From positions 1-5,511 of the forward strand of contig CAMAVV010000121.1 in NCBI GenBank assembly GCA_945861815.1: a DNA stretch of 5,511 bases. The letters run 5' to 3'. This stretch comes from Thermoflexus hugenholtzii JAD2. Lineage in GTDB: Bacteria; Chloroflexota; Dehalococcoidia; SHYB01. Position numbers and translations under genes: made by a program. The notes below the pieces were generated by a model, which searched no databases, had not been told where the DNA came from, and worked only from the letters and a program-made list of their open reading frames with translations. Shown in pieces: positions 1 through 5,511 of the stretch. Position 1 is the first letter of the stretch. Each line of letters opens with the position of its first letter.

Positions 1-880
1 CGACAGGCGTTTGGATGGAGCCTTTCGGCATCATCTTCAACGCCTGCTCAATCATCGTGATGGATTGCCGTACCTCTTCCAGGCGCACCCAGTAGCGATC
101 CCAGCAATCGCCGTTCTTGCCCAGGGGGATATCCCAGTCGAAGCGGTTGTAGACAAGGTATGGCTCGTTAAGGCGGACATCCTGAGCCACGCCGCAGGCG
201 CGCAGGCAGGGGCCGCTCATTCCATAGTCGATGGCATCTGCCGCGCTGATCTTCCCGATGCCTCGCGTCCGCTCAACAAAAATCTCGTTCCTCGTCAGCA
301 GTTTGTCGCACTCGTCGATGGCTCGCTTGAGATCAGAAAGCAGCTTGCTTACCGCCCCCTCGAATCCGTCGGGCGTGTCTTGGAAGAGGCCGCCGACGCG
401 GAAGTAGGAGTGCATCATGCGCGCGCCGGTGACCGACTCAAAGAGCTGCTGGATAATCTCGCGCTCGCGAAAGCCGTACATGAAGGACGTGCCGAAGACG
501 CCGACATCGGCGCCGTATGCGCCGTAGAACATCATGTGGCTGGAGATGCGGTTCAACTCGCAGAGGATGACGCGGATGAACTGCGCGCGCTCCGGCGATT
601 CGATGCCCATGAGCTTTTCAGCAGCCATGACAAAGCCAAGCTCATTGTTGAAGTTGGAGAGATAGTCGAGGCGGTCGAAGAGGGTGACGATCTGGCGATA
701 GTTCTCACGCTCGCACAGCTTCTCCGACCCCCGGTGCAGGTAGCCGATGTGCGGCTCCACATCGATGACGCGCTCGCCGTCGATGCGCAGCACCATGCGG
801 AAGACGCCATGGGTGCTTGGATGCTGCGGCCCCATGTTGAGCAGCATATCGACGGTGTTCATGCTTGTCTCAACTGCCAT
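1..880 (-). CDS. nuoD: NADH-quinone oxidoreductase subunit D (49 kDa subunit), 3' end beyond window
   Basis: This is the large quinone-site subunit of respiratory complex I, in the peripheral arm at the membrane interface, where with NuoB it passes electrons from cluster N2 to quinone. I translated 293 codons with no stop before the window edge. Family members without the NuoC fusion are usually about 370-400 residues, so roughly the last quarter is missing. Visible signatures are MGPQHPSTHG (16-25), HIGYLHRGSEK (44-54), RLDYLSNFNNE (70-80), YGFREREII (135-143), MSGPCLRACGV (221-231) and GDCWDRYWVRLEEVRQS (257-273). His24 and Tyr73 align with the quinone-contacting His38 and Tyr87 of Thermus Nqo4 (family knowledge). 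The start is the ATG at 880, with GAGGA eight bases upstream; Met7 is an alternative. It overlaps the end of nuoC by 11 bases, which suggests translational coupling. Frame and identity are secure. Confidence 0.96.
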   Translation of the reverse strand, partial: MAVETSMNTVDMLLNMGPQHPSTHGVFRMVLRIDGERVIDVEPHIGYLHRGSEKLCERENYRQIVTLFDRLDYLSNFNNELGFVMAAEKLMGIESPERAQFIRVILCELNRISSHMMFYGAYGADVGVFGTSFMYGFREREIIQQLFESVTGARMMHSYFRVGGLFQDTPDGFEGAVSKLLSDLKRAIDECDKLLTRNEIFVERTRGIGKISAADAIDYGMSGPCLRACGVAQDVRLNEPYLVYNRFDWDIPLGKNGDCWDRYWVRLEEVRQSITMIEQALKMMPKGSIQTPV

Positions 881-1415
881 CGTCTTTGTCCTCGAGCCAG
901 CGCAGTTCCGCCTCAGGCGTCCAGTCGTGGACATCCTCGAACGGGAAGTCCTTGCGCATGGGGAACTTGCCGTTGAACTCGTCGAAGAGAAGGAGATGTT
1001 TGAGGTTGGGATGGCCGGAAAAGGTCACGCCGAAAAGCTCCGCGCCCTCGCGCTCGTGCCAGTCAGCGCCGCGCCAGACGGTAGTCACCGAAGGAATCGT
1101 CGGGTCGCTCTTCGGCGCATCGGCCTTGAGCATGAACTTGTGGCCGAGCGACGTGGAATAGAGCATATAGGCGACCTGGAATCTGTCGGGGTAATCGACA
1201 ACCGCAAGGCAGCGAAGATAGTCGCACTTGAGGCGCGCCTCTTCCTTCGCGACGCGGCAGGCTTCGGCGATGCGCTCGCGCGGCACCAGCGCCGTCACCT
1301 CATCGACTGCATAGCCGAACTGCGCGCCGAAGGAGGCGTAGACTTTTTTCAACAGGGCCTCCATCTTCGGGTCGGCCTTGATAGGGGCAACGGGGCCTTT
1401 GGGAAGAACAGACAC
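870..1415 (-). CDS. nuoC: NADH-quinone oxidoreductase subunit C (30 kDa subunit)
   Basis: This is a peripheral-arm subunit of complex I that packs against NuoD and NuoB and has no redox centre of its own. It has 181 residues, as expected for an unfused NuoC. The family signature is at residues 114-158: WRGADWHEREGAELFGVTF, then GHPNLKHLLL and GKFPMRKDFP. In many homologues the ERE motif is followed by DLFG; here it reads ELFG, a conservative change. The N-terminal part (about 18-100) fits the usual alpha/beta domain. The start is a GTG whose first base is the last base of the nuoB TAG stop, with a strong GGGGAGG five bases upstream, so this start is well supported. The acidic C-terminus (EDKDDGS) overlaps the nuoD start. 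The gene is intact and co-oriented with nuoA, nuoB and nuoD. Confidence 0.96.
   Translation of the reverse strand: MSVLPKGPVAPIKADPKMEALLKKVYASFGAQFGYAVDEVTALVPRERIAEACRVAKEEARLKCDYLRCLAVVDYPDRFQVAYMLYSTSLGHKFMLKADAPKSDPTIPSVTTVWRGADWHEREGAELFGVTFSGHPNLKHLLLFDEFNGKFPMRKDFPFEDVHDWTPEAELRWLEDKDDGS
889..893 (-). promoter_or_regulatory. Ribosome binding site of nuoD
   Basis: GAGGA on the minus strand lies eight bases before the nuoD ATG at 880, inside the last codons of nuoC. It favours Met1 over the in-frame Met7 and suggests re-initiation or coupled translation after nuoC. Confidence 0.5.
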
Positions 1416-1969
1416 TACTTCCTCCCCTCGCGCATGATCTTTTCCTGAAGCTTGATAAGGCCGTCCATGAGCGCCTCAGGACGCGGCGGACAGCCGGGGA
1501 CATAGATATCGACGGGGACGATCTTATCGACGCCCATGACGACGGAGTAGGAGCGCGTGTAGGGCCCGCCGCAGGTGGCGCAGCTTCCCATGGCGATGAC
1601 CCACTTGGGCGACGGCATCTGTTCGTAGAGGAGTTTGATCGGGTCGGCCATCTTCTTCACAACGGTCCCAGCCACGATCATCACGTCGGACTGCCTGGGC
1701 GAAGGCCAGGGCACGATGCCGAAGCGGTCGAGATCGTGGTGGGCCATGTAGGTGCTGATCATCTCGATGGCGCAGCAGGCGAGACCGAAGGTCATGGGCC
1801 AGAGGGAGGACTTGCGCGCCATCGCCACCATGTCATCGACTTTGCCGGTGATGATGCCAGGAGCGCCGCTTTTGTGGAGAAGGCTCTCACCCGGCCAGAA
1901 CTTGGTCGGGTTGACGAGGGTCAATTCTTTGGCCGCAACGCGAGGGCGCTCATCTTTATTCATTTCCAT
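1415..1969 (-). CDS. nuoB: NADH-quinone oxidoreductase subunit B (PSST/20 kDa subunit, cluster N2)
   Basis: This complex I subunit holds the terminal [4Fe-4S] cluster N2, which reduces quinone at the interface with NuoD. It has 184 residues. The N2 ligands are present: the adjacent pair Cys65-Cys66 in FGLACCAIEM, Cys130 in MGSCATCGG, and Cys160 in PVDIYVPGCPPRPEAL. The RFGIVPWPSPRQSDVMIVAGTV stretch (82-103) is also typical. A further Cys133 lies three residues after a cluster ligand, where other homologues I recall have a non-cysteine residue. I chose the ATG at 1969 because AAGAAGG lies ten bases upstream; a second ATG at 1963, two codons in, would give a 4-base ATGA overlap with nuoA. The reading frame stays open upstream to 2194, but that part is nuoA read in another frame. 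The gene ends by sharing one base with the nuoC start. Confidence 0.97.
   Translation of the reverse strand: MEMNKDERPRVAAKELTLVNPTKFWPGESLLHKSGAPGIITGKVDDMVAMARKSSLWPMTFGLACCAIEMISTYMAHHDLDRFGIVPWPSPRQSDVMIVAGTVVKKMADPIKLLYEQMPSPKWVIAMGSCATCGGPYTRSYSVVMGVDKIVPVDIYVPGCPPRPEALMDGLIKLQEKIMREGRK
1421..1427 (-). promoter_or_regulatory. Ribosome binding site of nuoC
   Basis: GGGGAGG on the minus strand lies five bases before the GTG at 1415 and inside the final codons of nuoB. It is the strongest Shine-Dalgarno match in the window and settles the non-ATG start of nuoC. Confidence 0.7.
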
Positions 1970-2334
1970 TGCAAAAGACCCTTCTTCCAGCAGTAGAACA
2001 GTCCGAAGAGCAGGATGCCGATGAAAATCATCATGGCGTAGAAGACGGCGGAGCTGAGAGCGGGACTCAAAAAGATGACAGCCCAGGGGAAGAGGAAGAC
2101 CGCTTCTACGTCGAAGATAAGAAAGAGGATAGCAAAGAAGTAGTAGCGGAAGTGCATCTGGGTCCAATGCTGGCCTTCGGGGACGATGCCGCATTCGTAG
2201 GGGAGGCTCTTCAGCTTGGAGCGAGCGCGCGGCGAGATGACCAGGGCCGCGATGAAGCCGCCGACGACCATGATCGCGCCGGCGATGGTGGCGATGAGGA
2301 CTGCCGTGTAGTCCTTGAAGTAGTCGCCGTTCAC
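1960..2334 (-). CDS. nuoA: NADH-quinone oxidoreductase subunit A (ND3-like membrane subunit)
   Basis: This is a small membrane-arm subunit of complex I (ND3 homologue) beside the quinone entry site. Three hydrophobic helices are visible, at about residues 9-33, 64-90 and 96-117 of the 124-residue form. Between the first two is the conserved loop LPYECGI, with the cysteine equivalent to the redox-state-sensitive loop cysteine of ND3. Helix 2 carries the conserved acidic pair in FDVEAVFLFPW. The start is uncertain. The frame is open back to a TTG at 2406, which would add 24 proline-rich residues. However, that TTG directly abuts a good -10 box, so a transcript from this promoter would begin downstream of it. 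I therefore prefer the GTG at 2334, preceded by GGAGA about 11 bases away and giving a length near the usual 118-125 residues. A GTG at 2361 is a third option. The 3' end overlaps nuoB by 10 bases. Confidence 0.92.
   Translation of the reverse strand: MNGDYFKDYTAVLIATIAGAIMVVGGFIAALVISPRARSKLKSLPYECGIVPEGQHWTQMHFRYYFFAILFLIFDVEAVFLFPWAVIFLSPALSSAVFYAMMIFIGILLFGLFYCWKKGLLQWK
1980..1986 (-). promoter_or_regulatory. Ribosome binding site of nuoB
   Basis: AAGAAGG on the minus strand lies ten bases before the ATG at 1969 and sixteen before the alternative ATG at 1963. The spacing favours the first ATG. The site lies within the 3' end of nuoA. Confidence 0.45.
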
Positions 2335-2406
2335 GAAGGGGGCTGTCTCCAGTGGCGGCACAGGCGGGGCGTGACCGCCGTCTACAGATGTGGGATAGGC
2401 GGGCAA

Positions 2407-2435
2407 ATCATAGCATGGGCCTATCCCCGTGGCAA
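2407..2435 (-). promoter_or_regulatory. Putative sigma70-type promoter of the nuo operon
   Basis: On the minus strand, TTGCCA (2435-2430) and TATGAT (2412-2407) are separated by exactly 17 bases. Each hexamer matches the bacterial housekeeping consensus at five of six positions. It lies in the spacer between the uvrA stop and nuoA, directed at nuoA. The expected transcription start is near 2400, leaving a leader of about 65 bases to the GTG at 2334. This is a consensus match only, but an unusually good one in GC-rich DNA and in the right place. Confidence 0.55.
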
Positions 2436-2462
2436 TCGGGAAAAGGTGAAGCGTATGTCATG

Positions 2463-2483
2463 AAAAATCTTATCGCTTCGATA
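2463..2483 (-). terminator. Weak terminator-like hairpin at the uvrA 3' end
   Basis: On the minus strand TATCG-AAG-CGATA forms a perfect 5-base-pair stem with a 3-base loop (2483-2471), followed three bases later by five T residues (2467-2463). It overlaps the uvrA stop codon. The stem is short and AT-rich, so it would be a poor terminator at best, and some readthrough from uvrA into nuoA is plausible. Confidence 0.25.
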
Positions 2484-5337
2484 GCAGCGGCTTTAGCCAC
2501 TCGCCCGTGATCGACTTGGGATTCTTCGCCACCTGCTCCGGCGTGCCCGTTGCCACAAGCTGGCCGCCCTTATCACCTGCCCCTGGGCCAAGGTCGATGA
2601 GCCAGTCGGCATTCTTTATCAAGTCAAGGTGGTGTTCGATGAGCACCACAGTGTTGCCGCCGTCCACCAGCCGGTGCAGCACTTGCAACAAGGCCGACGA
2701 ATCTTCGAAGGACAGCCCTGTCGTCGGCTCATCCAAGATATAGAGCGTGCGCCCGGTGGAGCGACGGGAGAGTTCGGTGCTGAGCTTGATGCGCTGGGCC
2801 TCGCCGCCGCTGAGGGTCGTCGCCGGCTGGCCGAGGCGGATATAGCCCAGGCCGACATCGCGCATCGTCTCCAGCTTGTTGTTTACCGAGGGGATGTTGG
2901 CGAAGAACTGCTGGGCCTCGGCAACCGTCATATTGAGCACCTCGGCGATGCTCTTTCCTTTGAAGAGAATCTCCAGCGCCTCTCGGTTATAACGGCTACC
3001 ATTGCAGACCTCGCAGGGTACCGTTACATCAGGGAGGAACTGCATCTCGATGCGCACATAGCCCTCGCCGGCGCAGGCCTCGCAGCGGCCGCCTTTCACG
3101 TTGAAGGAGAAGCGTCCGGCAGTGTATCCGCGCGCCTTCGCCTCTTGCATGCTGGCGAAGATGTCGCGGATGGGGCTGAATGCGCCGGTGTAGGTCGCAG
3201 GGTTGCTGCGCGGCGTCCTGCCGATGGGCGACTGGTCGATGTCCACGACCTTGTCGATCTGCTCCAGGCCAGTGATGGCATCATGAGCGCCAGCCCGATC
3301 CCGGGCGCGGTAGAAGATTTGCGCTAATTTCTTATAGAGGATGTCGTTGATGAGGGTGCTCTTGCCGCTGCCGGAGACGCCGGTGACGCAGACGAGCTTC
3401 CCGAGGGGAATCTCGACGTCGATCTTCTTGAGGTTGTTCTCCCGCGCGCCCATGATCTTGATAGCTTTCCCGTTGCCTGCTCGCCGCTTCTCCGGCATGG
3501 GAATCGTCTTCCTGCCGCTAAGGTACTGGCCGGTGATCGATTCCTTCGACTTCTTGATGACATCCATCGGCCCCTGGGCCACGACGCGCCCGCCGTTCTC
3601 GCCTGCACCCGGCCCCATGTCCACGATCCAATCGGCGGCGCGCATCACCGCCTCATCGTGCTCCACCACGATCACGGTGTTCCCCAGGTCGCGCAAGCGC
3701 AGCAGCGTCTTCACCAGGCGCGCATTGTCGGCGGCGTGGAGGCCGATGGACGGCTCATCGCAGACGTAGAGAACGCCCATGAGGCCGCTGCCGATCTGCG
3801 TCGCGAGCCTGATGCGCTGCGCCTCGCCGCCGCTTAGCGTGCCCGCGGGGCGGTCGAGCGTCAGATAGTCGAGGCCGATGTCCAGCAGAAACTTCAGGCG
3901 GCTCTGAATCTCCTTGATGATTTGGCTGGCGATGATTTGCTCGCGCTGGGTGAGGATCGCCTTCGCGCCGTTGGAGCCGCGCAGGGCCTCGGTCCACTTC
4001 GTCGCGTCGGTGACCGACATCCCCGTCACCTGCATGATGTGCTTCCCGCCGATGAGGACGGAGAGGGACTCCGGCTTGAGGCGCTTCCCTTCGCAGACGG
4101 TGCAGGGGCGCGCCGTCATGAACTGCTCGATCTCCGACCGCACCCAATCGGACTCCGTCTCCATATAGCGGCGCTGGAGGCTGGGCATCACCCCTTCGAA
4201 CTTCTGGGGGAAGTTGAAGACGCGCCCGTTCTTCGCGACGTGGCGCACCATCACGGAACGTTCGCCATCGCCGTTCAGGATCAAGTCCTGCTGTGCCTTC
4301 GTCAACTTCTTGAACGGGTCCTTCGGCGAGAAACCGTTCTCGCGCGCCACCGCCTCGAGGATGCTGGCATACCACGGGCTCATGGACCCGGCTCGCGCCC
4401 ACGGTTCGATGACGCCCTCCGCCACGCTCAACTGGGGATTCTTGACTACCAGGTCAGGATCAACCTCCAGCTTGTGGCCTAGGCCCGTGCAAGCGGGACA
4501 TGCGCCGTGGGGGCTGTTGAAGCTGAAGGTGCGCGGCTCTATCTCCGCCAGGCCGATGGGCCCGTGCTCGGGGCAAGCGGCCTTCTCCGAGTAGATCACC
4601 TCAGCGCCATCGACAATCGCAACCTGCGCGACGCCCTTTGCCAGCTTCAGGGCCGTCTCGATGGAGTCGGTGATGCGCTGACGCTGATCCGCGCTGTCGT
4701 CAGAGATCGAAAGGCGGTCGATCACTGCTTCGATGTCATGCCACTTCTTCTTATCGAGGTCGAAGGTCTCTGTCAGTTCACGGATCTTGCCGTTGACGCG
4801 CGCCCTGGCATATCCGCCCTTGCGCAGCTCCTCGAAGATGGCGTTGTGCTCGCCTTTCTTGTGCCGCACCAGGGGCGCAAGCACCAGGAATCGCGAACCC
4901 TTCGGCAGAGCGATCACGTTATCGACGATCTGCTGCACCGTCTGCTGCGCCACCGGCCGTCCGCACTTTGGGCAGTGGGGCTTGCCGACGCGCGCAAAGA
5001 TCAAACGCAGGTAGTCGTATATCTCGGTGACAGTACCCACGATGGAACGCGGATTGTGGCTCGCGCCCTTTTGGTCGATGGAGATGGCCGGGCTGAGGCC
5101 GTCGATGTAATCAACGTCCGGCTTCTCAATGCGCCCCAGGAACTGGCGGGCATAGGCAGAGAGCGATTCCACATAGCGGCGCTGTCCCTCGGCGTAGATC
5201 GTGTCGAAGGCCAGCGAGCTTTTGCCAGAGCCGGAGAGGCCGGTGATGACGACCAGCTTATCCCGGGGAATCGTAACGTCGATATTTTTGAGGTTGTGTT
5301 CGCGGGCGCCTTTAACGAAGATCGCGTCATGCGGCAT
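2470..5337 (-). CDS. uvrA: Excinuclease ABC subunit A (UvrA)
   Basis: UvrA is the cytoplasmic DNA-damage sensor of nucleotide excision repair, a dimeric tandem ABC ATPase that loads UvrB at lesions. The protein has 955 residues, slightly longer than the 940 of E. coli. ATPase half I has Walker A GLSGSGKS (33-40), signature LSGGEAQR (501-508), Walker B with Asp527-Glu528, and switch His560. Half II has Walker A GVSGSGKST (653-661), LSGGEAQR (842-849), Asp869-Glu870 and His902. The UvrB-binding region is about 130-245. Zinc module 1 reads Cys255-x2-His258 then Cys280-x2-Cys283, so one usual cysteine appears as histidine. The essential C-terminal zinc module is a complete CX2C-X19-CX2C (752, 755, 775, 778). 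CTVCEGKRLKPE (412-423) is also typical. Half II reads TTGLSFED where most homologues have GLHF. An in-frame TGA five codons upstream fixes the ATG start, although no clear Shine-Dalgarno is seen. The gene is intact and co-oriented with nuo, but probably has its own promoter. Confidence 0.98.
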   Translation of the reverse strand: MPHDAIFVKGAREHNLKNIDVTIPRDKLVVITGLSGSGKSSLAFDTIYAEGQRRYVESLSAYARQFLGRIEKPDVDYIDGLSPAISIDQKGASHNPRSIVGTVTEIYDYLRLIFARVGKPHCPKCGRPVAQQTVQQIVDNVIALPKGSRFLVLAPLVRHKKGEHNAIFEELRKGGYARARVNGKIRELTETFDLDKKKWHDIEAVIDRLSISDDSADQRQRITDSIETALKLAKGVAQVAIVDGAEVIYSEKAACPEHGPIGLAEIEPRTFSFNSPHGACPACTGLGHKLEVDPDLVVKNPQLSVAEGVIEPWARAGSMSPWYASILEAVARENGFSPKDPFKKLTKAQQDLILNGDGERSVMVRHVAKNGRVFNFPQKFEGVMPSLQRRYMETESDWVRSEIEQFMTARPCTVCEGKRLKPESLSVLIGGKHIMQVTGMSVTDATKWTEALRGSNGAKAILTQREQIIASQIIKEIQSRLKFLLDIGLDYLTLDRPAGTLSGGEAQRIRLATQIGSGLMGVLYVCDEPSIGLHAADNARLVKTLLRLRDLGNTVIVVEHDEAVMRAADWIVDMGPGAGENGGRVVAQGPMDVIKKSKESITGQYLSGRKTIPMPEKRRAGNGKAIKIMGARENNLKKIDVEIPLGKLVCVTGVSGSGKSTLINDILYKKLAQIFYRARDRAGAHDAITGLEQIDKVVDIDQSPIGRTPRSNPATYTGAFSPIRDIFASMQEAKARGYTAGRFSFNVKGGRCEACAGEGYVRIEMQFLPDVTVPCEVCNGSRYNREALEILFKGKSIAEVLNMTVAEAQQFFANIPSVNNKLETMRDVGLGYIRLGQPATTLSGGEAQRIKLSTELSRRSTGRTLYILDEPTTGLSFEDSSALLQVLHRLVDGGNTVVLIEHHLDLIKNADWLIDLGPGAGDKGGQLVATGTPEQVAKNPKSITGEWLKPLLSKR

Positions 5338-5365
5338 AGGGGAAACTGCCTGTCAGAAGGGTAAC

Positions 5366-5404
5366 GACCATTGTAGCAACGGTTGCAGGACTCGAACAAT
5401 GGTC
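5366..5404. repeat. Inverted repeat overlapping the putative uvrA promoter
   Basis: GACCATTGT (5366-5374) and its exact reverse complement ACAATGGTC (5396-5404) are separated by 21 bases. Inside the spacer is a smaller inverted repeat, GCAAC-G-GTTGC (5376-5386), whose centre is offset by about four bases from that of the outer arms. One outer arm covers the putative -10 box of uvrA and the other covers the -35 region. It could be a paired operator for a dimeric regulator or a structured leader; the sequence alone cannot say which. Confidence 0.6.
5370..5399 (-). promoter_or_regulatory. Putative promoter of uvrA
   Basis: On the minus strand TACAAT (5375-5370) matches the -10 consensus at five of six positions. 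Eighteen bases upstream TTGTTC (5399-5394) gives a weak -35, with only the TTG matching. The predicted transcript would start near 5363, about 25 bases before the uvrA ATG. The strand-reverse reading of the -35 region contains CGAAC (5393-5397), one half of the LexA box used by Gram-positive bacteria, but the second half-site is not recognisable. Confidence 0.4.
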
Positions 5405-5414
5405 ATCTGACCAT
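5399..5414. repeat. 16-base palindrome upstream of uvrA
   Basis: ATGGTCA-TC-TGACCAT is a perfect inverted repeat with 7-base arms and a 2-base spacer. It shares its left arm with the longer inverted repeat at 5366-5404, so the GACCAT element occurs three times in about 50 bases, in alternating orientation. Its size and symmetry are those of a dimeric repressor or activator operator, placed just upstream of the putative -35 of uvrA. Confidence 0.6.
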
Positions 5415-5511
5415 CGCCGCGCTTGGGCGGGTCGTTATCGCCGGCGCCGGCCCGCGAGAAATGCGCCAGGGAGGAGCCTGCCGACCACGATCCATCCAAG
5501 GTCAGCGCCCT
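5415..5511. other. Right-edge spacer with no gene I can support
   Basis: I see no recognisable gene here. The minus strand has a 24-codon open stretch from 5509 to a TAA at 5437-5435, reading as a hydrophobic segment (WIVVGRLLPGAFLAG) ending in four arginines. This could be the last residues of a membrane-anchored protein whose gene starts beyond the window, but it is too short to judge. A 12-base GC palindrome, GCCGGCGCCGGC, occupies 5440-5451; it lacks a T-run on either side and is not a convincing terminator. Confidence 0.3.

Noticed and set aside
11..976. Plus-strand open frame of 321 codons opposite nuoD and the end of nuoC
   Set aside because: The minus-strand frame gives clear NuoD and NuoC motifs. 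The plus-strand translation is Ala/Asp/Glu/Val/Leu-rich with no family motif, typical of an antisense frame in GC-rich coding DNA.
1970..2194. 75-codon N-terminal extension of nuoB
   Set aside because: This stretch is nuoA read in another frame. NuoB homology and a suitable ribosome binding site begin at the ATG at 1969.
3755..4402. Minus-strand frame of 215 codons within uvrA
   Set aside because: It is uvrA read in a shifted frame. It is very rich in Arg, Gly and Pro with no motif, and the true frame is continuous across it.
4507..5364. Plus-strand open frame of 285 codons opposite uvrA
   Set aside because: It is fully antisense to the conserved N-terminal half of UvrA, has no recognisable domain, and is a codon-bias shadow.
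5370..5399. tRNA T-loop-like string GTTCGAGTCCTGC on the minus strand, possibly a tRNA 3' end or attachment site
   Set aside because: The five bases before the loop do not pair with CCTGC, there is no CCA-adjacent acceptor pairing, and no D-arm or anticodon arm is visible upstream.
5353..5406. Short upstream ORF (17 codons) in the uvrA frame, ending at a TGA just before the uvrA ATG
   Set aside because: It spans the putative -35 and -10 of uvrA and would mostly not be transcribed from that promoter. It has no ribosome binding site and no sign of being a leader peptide.
5393..5406. Gram-positive type LexA (SOS) box
   Set aside because: Only the CGAAC half is present. The opposite half reads GTCAT instead of GTTCG, so it is too weak to annotate, even though uvrA is often SOS-regulated.
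5440..5451. GC palindrome GCCGGCGCCGGC as an intrinsic terminator
   Set aside because: It has no loop of its own and no downstream T-run on either strand. Such strings are common by chance in GC-rich DNA.

Overview
The window is GC-rich bacterial chromosome, and every gene I can support is on the minus strand. Reading 5' to 3' along that strand (right to left here), the layout is: an upstream spacer with operator-like symmetry (5511-5338); uvrA, the damage-recognition ATPase of nucleotide excision repair (5337-2470); a short spacer with a good sigma70-type promoter (about 2469-2335); then the head of a complex I operon, nuoA-nuoB-nuoC-nuoD. nuoD runs off the left edge with its C-terminus missing.

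The nuo genes are tightly packed. nuoA and nuoB overlap by 10 bases, nuoB and nuoC share one base (TAGTG), and nuoC and nuoD overlap by 11 bases. Each of nuoB, nuoC and nuoD has a Shine-Dalgarno-like sequence inside the end of the gene before it, so translational coupling is likely. NuoC and NuoD are separate proteins, unlike the fused NuoCD of E. coli. NuoA supplies a membrane-arm subunit at the quinone site. NuoB carries cluster N2. NuoC and NuoD complete the hydrophilic connecting module that hands electrons to quinone.

The protein style suggests a member of the Chloroflexota, possibly Dehalococcoidia or a relative. The clues are unfused NuoC/NuoD, a CPEHG variant in the first UvrA zinc module, and the general wording of UvrA. 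This is recognition from memory, not a search, and is only moderately secure.

I found no mobile element, CRISPR array, RNA gene or novel multi-gene system. The most interesting material is regulatory. A set of GACCAT half-sites overlaps the putative uvrA promoter as an inverted repeat and an adjacent 16-base palindrome. The nuo promoter lies so close to the longest possible nuoA reading frame that it argues for a shorter NuoA than a naive ORF call would give.
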